A DNA stretch of 8,024 nt from Gammaproteobacteria bacterium. GTDB lineage: Bacteria; Pseudomonadota; Gammaproteobacteria; UBA9214. A program made the position numbers and the translations under genes. The stretch covers positions 1-8,024 of the forward strand of contig DMKK01000271.1 in the NCBI GenBank assembly GCA_003454335.1, given 5' to 3'. How positions within the stretch are numbered: the first letter of the stretch is position 1; each line of letters begins with the position of its first letter. The notes under the pieces were generated by a model. It saw nothing but the letters and a program-made list of their open reading frames with translations, did not search any database and was not told the DNA's origin. Below are positions 1-5,169 of this stretch, one piece after another.

Positions 1-169
1 TGCTGGTCAAGTGAATCAGGGATTAATCTGCGTTTTGATAGCAACGGCTTGCACGCGACCCGAACGGAAATATAATTGGCTACCCGGAAGGCGCTGGCAC
101 AGATCATCCGTGATTGAGAACAATCCCGGGCAGTATGATGTGTTGGAAAGGAGAAAAGACCTACGCGAG
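1..169. other. Flank downstream of the ankyrin gene, no gene supported
   Basis: This stretch follows the stop codon of the minus-strand ankyrin gene. Open frames cross it on both strands, but their translations have no recognisable motif and they overlap the well-supported ankyrin reading frame. I see no clear hairpin followed by a T run that could serve as a terminator for the minus-strand group, and no tRNA-like or repeat structure. A neighbouring gene may begin beyond the window edge. Confidence 0.5.
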
Positions 170-2278
170 CTAAAACCAGTTGGACAACCTTGCCCCACTG
201 GATTGGCGCTGTTCCAGGAGATGCAAGGTATGGCTACTTCCTGCTGCCTCGGCCAGATCACGCGCCCGCTCCCGTTTGTTGTTCCTGACCCCCGTCTCGG
301 CATCAGCCTTCAGAAGAACCTTGACCGTCGCAACATCATTATAACCCGCAGCAAGCATAAGGGCAGTGTTACCGTTATTGTTGCGTGCATTAACATCAGC
401 TCCTGACTTGATCAGATAACTGACAGTCTTTGTATTCCCTGAATCTGCCGCAAGGATAAGTGGTGTATTTCCATCACGGGTACGTGTTGTTATATCTGCC
501 CCGTGCTTGACCAGATAGCCTGTCACCTGCATGTTTTCCCTTTCTGCTGCAAGCACAAGTGCAGTGCTTCCATTGACATCAATATTGTCCGGCTCTGCTC
601 CGTGCTGCAACAACAGTAAAACGTTTTTATCCCGTTCCTTGTTAACTGCATGCCACAATGCCGTATGACCGTCACTGTCCCGCTGATTGACCAGTGATGT
701 GCGAGCCAGCAGTGTATCAAGAAGATCCGCACTTTCTGATTCTGCAGCCATCATCAAGACTGTTTTACTGTTTTCACCGGCCAGATTAATGTCCGCAGCG
801 CGTTCCAGCAGCAGTGCAGCGATTTCTGCATGGCCATTACGTACTGCACTGCATAGCGCCGTACAGCCCTTGTCATGTGTTGCGTTGATATCAATGCCGG
901 CAGCCAGTAATGCCTCAACCGTGTCTGAATCACCAGATTCGGCACCGCCCATAAGTGCCGTTCTCCCCTCGCCATATTTGACATATGGATCAGAGCCGGC
1001 ATTCAGCAGCATACGGACGATGGCGCTGTTTCCCTTGCAGGCAGCGCGCGTCAATGCTGTATGCCCTTCGTTATCGCGTGCATTCACATTGACGCCCTGA
1101 CCCAGCAATACCTGAACAATATCCTTCTGGCCACGCCACGCGGCCTCCATCAGGGGTTGCCACCCGGCAAATGGCCTCTGTGTCTGCTGGTCGCTCGTCC
1201 CTGCAGACAGAGAGGCTTGTTGCCTGATGAGCCTGGCAGATACCGAGGCCCTCCTTTGGCCACTGGTTTTACTGGCAAACGCACCATTGGACTGCAGGAG
1301 TTTTGACATATCTTCATGGCTTTTTCTTGCAGCAATATCAGCGGCAGTATTTCCGCTATTGTTCTGTTCGTTAAGACGGGCGCCGTGCTTTATCAATGCC
1401 CGGCCAATGTCTACCAGGTTTTTGCCGGCTGCAATTATCAGCGGGGTATTACCTTTCGCATCCCTGGTATTTATATCCGCCCCTTCCACCAGCAGAATAT
1501 TCACAGTATCGGGATGTTTATTCCGGGTCGCAATGAGCAGGGCATTGTTACCTAATGCATCTTTCCGGTTTGCATCGGCTTTATTGGCAATCAGTAGCCG
1601 TACGATAGGCGCGTTGCCGCGCTCTGCCGCTTCAATCAGCGCATTTCTTCCATATTGATCAGACGCATTAATAGCGGCTCCTGATTCAAGGGCTGCGCGT
1701 GCTGCCGGCTCATCACCCTTTATAGCTGCCCATTTCAGCGCTTCTTCAGGAGTTGGTGCCTCGGATGGCTGCACGGAATTCTTTATGCGGCTGGTTGGAG
1801 TGTCGTTTTTCTGCAGCTTCTCCAGCGCCATCGGGTGCCCCTGCAAGGCAGCCTTGCTGTACCATTGATTCGCCTGTTCTTCACTGACTGGTATCCCCCA
1901 GCCATGTTCATACATCACACCAAGGTTGTACTGTGACTGCCTGTGGTCCTGATTGGCAGCCTTTTGCAGCAGGTAAAAGGCCGTTTCGTGATTCTTGGGA
2001 ACACCGGTCCCGGCACGGTACAGGGCAGCAAGCTGATACTGGGCTCCTGCATTACCCTCTCTTGCCAGAGATTTAAGGAGGTTAGCTGCTGTTTCATAAT
2101 CACGTAGCCGGATGGCAGCACGCACTTCATCAAGCTCATCAGCAGCGGTAGCCGGGCTTGTGCTGATGCAGACTACCACCAACGCAGCAGCGGCAACCTG
2201 CACAACCAACCTGTGCAGGGCCTGTAGTGCTCTCGCCCAACCCCATGTTGTCCTGTCATCCGTGTTATTGCGTTCCAT
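170..2278 (-). CDS. Exported Sel1-like and ankyrin repeat protein
   Basis: This encodes a 702 aa repeat protein, probably a periplasmic or envelope protein-interaction scaffold; no catalytic motif is visible. The N terminus has a charged lead-in, then a hydrophobic stretch (about 24-38) and an ATA-A type cleavage site near residue 46, so a signal peptide is likely. Residues about 50-157 hold two to three Sel1-like repeats (AQYQLAALYRAGTGV, then SQYNLGVMYEHGWGI). About fifteen ankyrin repeats of 33 aa follow: five, then a Ser/Gln/Arg-rich linker, then ten, with the usual G.TAL..AA and LL..GAD.N signatures. The start ATG lies inside the 3' end of the upstream oxidoreductase gene, with a 14 bp overlap, so the two are probably co-transcribed and translationally coupled. 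Its physical partner is unknown; the neighbouring cytochromes are the obvious candidates, which is inference. Confidence 0.93.
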   Translation of the reverse strand: MERNNTDDRTTWGWARALQALHRLVVQVAAAALVVVCISTSPATAADELDEVRAAIRLRDYETAANLLKSLAREGNAGAQYQLAALYRAGTGVPKNHETAFYLLQKAANQDHRQSQYNLGVMYEHGWGIPVSEEQANQWYSKAALQGHPMALEKLQKNDTPTSRIKNSVQPSEAPTPEEALKWAAIKGDEPAARAALESGAAINASDQYGRNALIEAAERGNAPIVRLLIANKADANRKDALGNNALLIATRNKHPDTVNILLVEGADINTRDAKGNTPLIIAAGKNLVDIGRALIKHGARLNEQNNSGNTAADIAARKSHEDMSKLLQSNGAFASKTSGQRRASVSARLIRQQASLSAGTSDQQTQRPFAGWQPLMEAAWRGQKDIVQVLLGQGVNVNARDNEGHTALTRAACKGNSAIVRMLLNAGSDPYVKYGEGRTALMGGAESGDSDTVEALLAAGIDINATHDKGCTALCSAVRNGHAEIAALLLERAADINLAGENSKTVLMMAAESESADLLDTLLARTSLVNQRDSDGHTALWHAVNKERDKNVLLLLQHGAEPDNIDVNGSTALVLAAERENMQVTGYLVKHGADITTRTRDGNTPLILAADSGNTKTVSYLIKSGADVNARNNNGNTALMLAAGYNDVATVKVLLKADAETGVRNNKRERARDLAEAAGSSHTLHLLEQRQSSGARLSNWF

Positions 2279-3566
2279 ATTTTGTATCTACCTGAATGCC
2301 GGTTTCCTTAAGAAAGGGTGTTGGCAGGATGCCACCTGCGCAAACAATTATTGCATCGTTTTCCAGTTCAATGAGTTCTCCATCCTGCTCAATCTCGACC
2401 TTCCCGTCATAAATTTCCCTGACGTTCGATTTCATCAGCACATTCATTGTTTGATTCTGCTGCATGTCAGCAATCCTCTGCCGGTTCTTTTGCTTGGCCC
2501 GCGAAAATGCGCTGCTGCGATAAGACAGGGAAACTTCAGTGCCGGGTATTTCGGCAATACTGACTGCCGCCTCCAGCGCACTGTCACCGCCTCCAACCAC
2601 CAGTACCTTGCTGTTGCGGTATTGCTCTGGATCAATGAGGCGGTACACGACCTTGCCGGAATCTTCACCGGGTACGCCCAGCTTGCGTGGTGTGCCCCGC
2701 CTGCCAATGGCAAGCAGGACACATTTGGTACGATAACTGTTGTGTGTGGTCCTGACTTCAATCCCGCTTTCAGCAGGTACTATGGACTCTACACGTTCAC
2801 TAAAACTAATCTGCGCCCCGGTTTTCCGGATGACGCCTTCCCAGAATTCCAGCAGCGCCTCCTTGGATACCTCCTTGAACTTGACCATGCCAACCAGCGG
2901 CAGCTTTACCGGTGCTGTCATGACAATCTTGCCGCGCGGAAAATGGGATACCGTCCCCCCCATGGAGTCCTGTTCTACCGTGACATAATTCAGTTTGCTT
3001 TCCATGGCGGACAGTGTGGCAGACAGTCCAGCTGGTCCGGCACCGACTATCAACACGTCCAGTTCCGGGCCTTTTACTTTTTTGCCGCACTGGATAATAG
3101 ACTGCATTGCCTGGCGTCCCTGCTCTATTGCATTGCGAATCAACCCCATGCCACCCAGCTCACCGGCAATAAAGATCCCGGGTACATTAGTCTCAAAGTT
3201 GGGTGCGACCAGAGGAATGTCAACACCACGCTCTGATGTACCGAATACAAGTGTGATTGCGGTCATTGGACATGCCGTCTTGCATGCGCCGTGTCCAATG
3301 CAGTTTGTGGGGCTGATCAGTTCGGCCTTGTCACGGATTATTCCCAGTACATTCTTTTCCGGACACGCGCTGACACATGAGCGGCAGCCGATACACTGAC
3401 TTGTATCAATTACAGGATGTAGCGAAGCAGGCTGGGTGAGTCCGGCCTCGAGTGCTTCATCACGCAGACTCGTGGCCTTGCGTTGTCGGGAATTGTGCCA
3501 GCCTAGATACAGGCACCAGATGATCAGCATAGGTGCCAGATAGACATAGAACGCTGTATAGGTCAT
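2265..3566 (-). CDS. Membrane-anchored [4Fe-4S] thioredoxin-reductase-like flavoprotein
   Basis: This is a 433 aa NAD(P)/FAD-type oxidoreductase with a ferredoxin domain, expected to pass electrons between NAD(P)H or ferredoxin and a membrane partner. Residues 4-23 form one membrane anchor followed by basic residues, which places the catalytic part in the cytoplasm. Two ferredoxin-like motifs follow: C58, C61, C64, C68, then C89, H92, C95, C99, the second with His where Cys is usual. A VGAGPAG FAD-binding motif lies at 174-180 and a VGGGDSA nucleotide-binding motif at 324-330. No redox-active CxxC of true thioredoxin reductase is seen. The segment PGIFIAGE (129-136), which normally ends such flavoproteins, sits before the FAD motif, suggesting circular permutation. 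It lies divergent from the cytochrome genes. The product class is secure; the substrate is inferred. Confidence 0.93.
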   Translation of the reverse strand: MTYTAFYVYLAPMLIIWCLYLGWHNSRQRKATSLRDEALEAGLTQPASLHPVIDTSQCIGCRSCVSACPEKNVLGIIRDKAELISPTNCIGHGACKTACPMTAITLVFGTSERGVDIPLVAPNFETNVPGIFIAGELGGMGLIRNAIEQGRQAMQSIIQCGKKVKGPELDVLIVGAGPAGLSATLSAMESKLNYVTVEQDSMGGTVSHFPRGKIVMTAPVKLPLVGMVKFKEVSKEALLEFWEGVIRKTGAQISFSERVESIVPAESGIEVRTTHNSYRTKCVLLAIGRRGTPRKLGVPGEDSGKVVYRLIDPEQYRNSKVLVVGGGDSALEAAVSIAEIPGTEVSLSYRSSAFSRAKQKNRQRIADMQQNQTMNVLMKSNVREIYDGKVEIEQDGELIELENDAIIVCAGGILPTPFLKETGIQVDTKYGTQ

Positions 3567-3623
3567 TGGTACTTCATCTTTGGCAGGTCCGGATTTCGTT
3601 TACAGATCATAAGATTCATCCCT

Positions 3624-3698
3624 TCAGCTTTCTGTGACAGTCTCGACACCGTCACCAAGGCAAATTACACAACGCTTGTTTTGGGACCTAGTTCCCAT
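3624..3698 (-). CDS. Possible 24 aa ORF with a CxxCxGxG motif
   Basis: A short frame reads MGTRSQNKRCVICLGDGVET and ends four codons later with TGA. It is preceded by AAGGAGG eight bases upstream of the ATG, the strongest Shine-Dalgarno in the window. The CVICLGDG segment fits half of the DnaJ-type zinc-binding pattern CxxCxGxG, but no second pair follows. A frame offset by one base continues from an ATG at 3619 for 18 codons and ends in an ATGA overlap with the oxidoreductase start at 3566. The whole could be a leader peptide that couples translation, or the remains of a roughly 45-50 aa zinc-finger gene broken by a frameshift. It is very short, so chance is a real alternative. Confidence 0.4.
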   Translation of the reverse strand: MGTRSQNKRCVICLGDGVETVTES

Positions 3699-3706
3699 TA
3701 TTCAAA

Positions 3707-3713
3707 CCTCCTT
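3707..3713 (-). promoter_or_regulatory. Strong Shine-Dalgarno for the minus-strand short ORF
   Basis: The minus strand reads AAGGAGG, a near-perfect anti-16S match, eight bases before the ATG at 3698. The oxidoreductase itself has only a weak GAAG ahead of its ATG at 3566. This suggests that ribosomes load at the short ORF first and reach the larger gene by coupling. Confidence 0.6.
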
Positions 3714-3755
3714 CATGACCCAGTTCGCAGAATTCCTGCTAACAACCCAATATTA

Positions 3756-3783
3756 TTTATCAACATTTCAGATACATACACAA
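3756..3783 (-). promoter_or_regulatory. Weak sigma-70-like promoter for the minus-strand group
   Basis: On the minus strand TTGTGT (3783-3778) is followed after 16 bases by GATAAA (3761-3756), a fair but not strong match to the -35 and -10 consensus. It lies about 60 bases upstream of the short ORF. AT-rich DNA gives such matches by chance. Confidence 0.25.
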
Positions 3784-3794
3784 TTTATGCAATT

Positions 3795-3823
3795 TTGACA
3801 CAGATATATTGCTGTTTAAGCAT
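3795..3823 (+). promoter_or_regulatory. Candidate promoter of the cytochrome group
   Basis: A perfect -35 hexamer TTGACA lies at 3795-3800. At 16-17 bases spacing the sequence is TAAGCAT, a poor -10 element, so an activator may be needed if this is the promoter. The ACCCG/CGGGT inverted repeat at 3834-3849 would fall just after the expected transcription start, a position suited to an operator or leader hairpin. Confidence 0.35.
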
Positions 3824-3833
3824 CCAGTGTGTA

Positions 3834-3849
3834 ACCCGTTATAGCGGGT
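3834..3849. promoter_or_regulatory. Inverted repeat upstream of the membrane cytochrome gene
   Basis: The sequence ACCCGTTATAGCGGGT has 5 bp arms around a 6-base centre. It sits about 45 bases upstream of the start codon at 3895 and just after the candidate promoter, so it could be an operator half-site pair or a small leader hairpin. No T run follows, so it is unlikely to be a terminator. Confidence 0.3.
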
Positions 3850-3882
3850 ACAGATGCATATTGTTTAGTAGAAAATCTTTAC

Positions 3883-3889
3883 GAGAGGA
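3883..3889 (+). promoter_or_regulatory. Ribosome-binding site of the membrane cytochrome gene
   Basis: GAGAGGA lies five bases before the ATG at 3895 and fixes that start codon. Confidence 0.75.
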
Positions 3890-3894
3890 CAGCA

Positions 3895-4863
3895 ATGAGC
3901 AAGGCACAGATTGCCACTGACGTAGCCAGTGAATTGAAAACACTTTCCAGTGGTGGCTTACCCTTGCAGGCAAAGGCCGCCAATGAATCAGATATCGGGC
4001 AGGCAGTCAGAACGCCTCCGGCATCCGGCAAAGGCTTATGGACTACTGGTTTCTACCTGCTGATTCTGCTGATTGTATATATCGGCTGGCAGTATCGCGG
4101 CAATGTCTATATCACGCCAGAAGAGGGTCTGGGCTACGTGCTCGGAGTTACCGGCGGCTCCATGATGCTACTGCTGCTAATGTATCCCTTACGCAAACAC
4201 CTTCGCTGGACACGCAGTCTGGGAGCTGTCCGGCACTGGTTTCGCGCTCATATGCTGATGGGCATCCTTGGACCGGTCTGTATTCTCTATCATTGTAATT
4301 TTCAGCTGGGTTCCATGAACGGCAATATTGCGCTTTTTAGCATGCTGCTGGTTGCCGCTAGCGGTCTGGTCGGGAGATATTTTTATACGAAAATTCATTA
4401 CGGTCTCTACGGCAAAAAAGCAGACCTGGATCACCTGAGTAGTGATGCGGCTATCGCGAAGTCTTTTATGGACAAGACATTCGAGGCATCTCCAGAACTG
4501 CACATCAGACTGCAGAATCTCGAGAGGCAGGCAGTTGCGCCACTGCACGGTTTCATCGCAGGTATAACGCGTGTGTTTGCTGTTAGTCTCAAATCGCGCT
4601 GGTATGCACTTACATCAGGGCCTGCATTACGCCGGGCAAGCAGAAATTCTGCATGGGGCGTGCAATTAACGGCGGAGCAACGCCGGGCATATTACCGCCA
4701 TGCCAGGTTTTATTTGCATGCCTATCTTGGAACGGTGCGCAAGGTAGCCGGACTGTCATTCTACGAGAGGCTGTTTTCACTCTGGCACATTCTGCACCTG
4801 CCATTCTTTTTTATGCTGCTGATAACCGGATTTGTGCATGTGTACGCAGTGCACATGTACTAG
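3895..4863 (+). CDS. Inner-membrane protein, probable di-heme b cytochrome
   Basis: This is a 322 aa membrane protein that I read as the inner-membrane step of the electron conduit. Hydrophobic segments lie at about 49-67, 79-98, 119-136, 144-164 and 294-319. Basic loops (100-117 and 161-290) place the N terminus and the long middle loop in the cytoplasm and the C terminus in the periplasm. His119 and His133 in the third segment, and His301 and His315 in the fifth, are each 14 residues apart, the spacing expected for two stacked b hemes bridged between two helices as in ferric-reductase-like and cytochrome b proteins. His298 and His320 are alternative ligands. There is no flavin or NAD(P) domain of its own. 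The start is set by a good Shine-Dalgarno. It lies directly upstream of the 21-heme gene. Family name not recognised; heme binding is inferred. Confidence 0.88.
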   Translation: MSKAQIATDVASELKTLSSGGLPLQAKAANESDIGQAVRTPPASGKGLWTTGFYLLILLIVYIGWQYRGNVYITPEEGLGYVLGVTGGSMMLLLLMYPLRKHLRWTRSLGAVRHWFRAHMLMGILGPVCILYHCNFQLGSMNGNIALFSMLLVAASGLVGRYFYTKIHYGLYGKKADLDHLSSDAAIAKSFMDKTFEASPELHIRLQNLERQAVAPLHGFIAGITRVFAVSLKSRWYALTSGPALRRASRNSAWGVQLTAEQRRAYYRHARFYLHAYLGTVRKVAGLSFYERLFSLWHILHLPFFFMLLITGFVHVYAVHMY

Positions 4864-4878
4864 CAGGCGTAGAAAATC

Positions 4879-4885
4879 AAGTGAG
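4879..4885. repeat. Left target-site duplication of the 277 bp element
   Basis: AAGTGAG lies immediately left of the terminal inverted repeat and matches ACGTGAG at 5163-5169 in six of seven positions. Removing the element and one copy would leave the 21-heme gene start 17 bases after the stop of the membrane gene, a normal operon spacing. Confidence 0.5.
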
Positions 4886-5162
4886 TCGCTACCTCGTGAA
4901 AGATTTTGGGACATCCAAGTCCCCAAAATCGACTCGCAAACGCGACGACCTATTGTGCCCCAGACGCCCTGCGTCCGTGCCACTTCGCCACACCATCGCA
5001 AGCTCGGCGCTGGCTTCGTAGCACTCCCTCAAATGGCTGGACGGCGTGTTAGATGCCTACGCTGCATCCCCTCTGGCGCTAGCGCACGACGGGTATGCTA
5101 CGAGCGGCGCACGCCTACTGGGGTCTACCAGCCTTCGCTTCGCTCTCCATGGCTGGCAGCGA
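4886..5162. mobile_element. MITE-like non-coding insertion, 277 bp
   Basis: A GC-rich block (153 of 240 bases G or C in 4921-5160, by hand count) interrupts DNA that is about 42-43% GC on each side (26/60 in 4801-4860, 25/60 in 5161-5220). Its ends are short inverted repeats, TCGCTACC at 4886-4893 and GGCAGCGA at 5155-5162 (7 of 8 match). Directly outside them are AAGTGAG (4879-4885) and ACGTGAG (5163-5169), which fit a 7 bp target duplication with one change. The interior contains hairpins at 4902-4930, 4963-4975 and 5128-5156, and the palindrome GCGCTAGCGC at 5076-5085. It carries no credible gene, so it would be non-autonomous. Its transposase family is unknown. It could instead be a structured intergenic repeat. 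Confidence 0.6.
4902..4930. repeat. Strong hairpin near the left end of the element
   Basis: GATTTTGGGAC at 4902-4912 pairs with GTCCCCAAAATC at 4919-4930, with one bulged C and a six-base loop. GAGTC at 4883-4887 can also pair with GACTC at 4931-4935 outside a one-sided internal loop. No T run follows, so a standard intrinsic terminator is not supported, though the hairpin could still slow transcription or protect an RNA end between the two genes. Confidence 0.6.
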
Positions 5163-5169
5163 ACGTGAG
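5163..5169. repeat. Right target-site duplication, contains the GTG start codon
   Basis: ACGTGAG abuts the right terminal inverted repeat. The GTG at 5165-5167 inside it is the proposed start codon of the 21-heme cytochrome. Confidence 0.5.

Larger units (their letters stand above)
3567..3894. promoter_or_regulatory. Divergent intergenic control region
   Basis: This region separates the minus-strand oxidoreductase group from the plus-strand cytochrome group and must hold promoters for both. The part from about 3740 to 3880 is visibly AT-rich. Short inverted repeats are present: GGGACCTAGTTCCC at 3683-3696 (one mismatched pair), GTGAC/GTCAC at 3634-3638 and 3651-3655 with a nested GTC/GAC, and ACCCG/CGGGT at 3834-3838 and 3845-3849. 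I see no convincing FNR box or sigma-54 site. Plus-strand frames across this region have no coding character that I recognise. Confidence 0.6.

Noticed and set aside
11..406. Open frames on both strands near the left edge (11-406 plus, 303-16 minus)
   Set aside because: They overlap the ankyrin repeats in other frames and show no motifs; the ankyrin frame explains the sequence.
2112..3236. Plus-strand 374 codon open frame opposite the oxidoreductase
   Set aside because: It is antisense to a gene with clear Fe-S, FAD and NAD(P) motifs, and its own translation has no recognisable domain.
3681..3920. Plus-strand 79 codon frame leading into the membrane cytochrome gene
   Set aside because: It has no domain, lies in the divergent promoter region and lacks a Shine-Dalgarno; the next gene has a good one.
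4902..4930. Intrinsic terminator between the membrane gene and the 21-heme gene
   Set aside because: The stem is strong but no run of T follows, and it belongs to the inserted element.
4832..5164. Upstream extension of the 21-heme cytochrome frame to an ATG at 4832, giving a 631 aa product
   Set aside because: The added residues are Arg/Cys-rich with no family resemblance, begin inside the membrane-protein gene and cross the GC-rich inserted element. The GTG at 5165 gives a clean signal peptide.
4879..5169. Integron attC site or gene cassette
   Set aside because: A GTTAGAT sequence fits half of an attC core, but no matching partner core or paired inner boxes were found. The terminal repeats and target duplication explain the block better.
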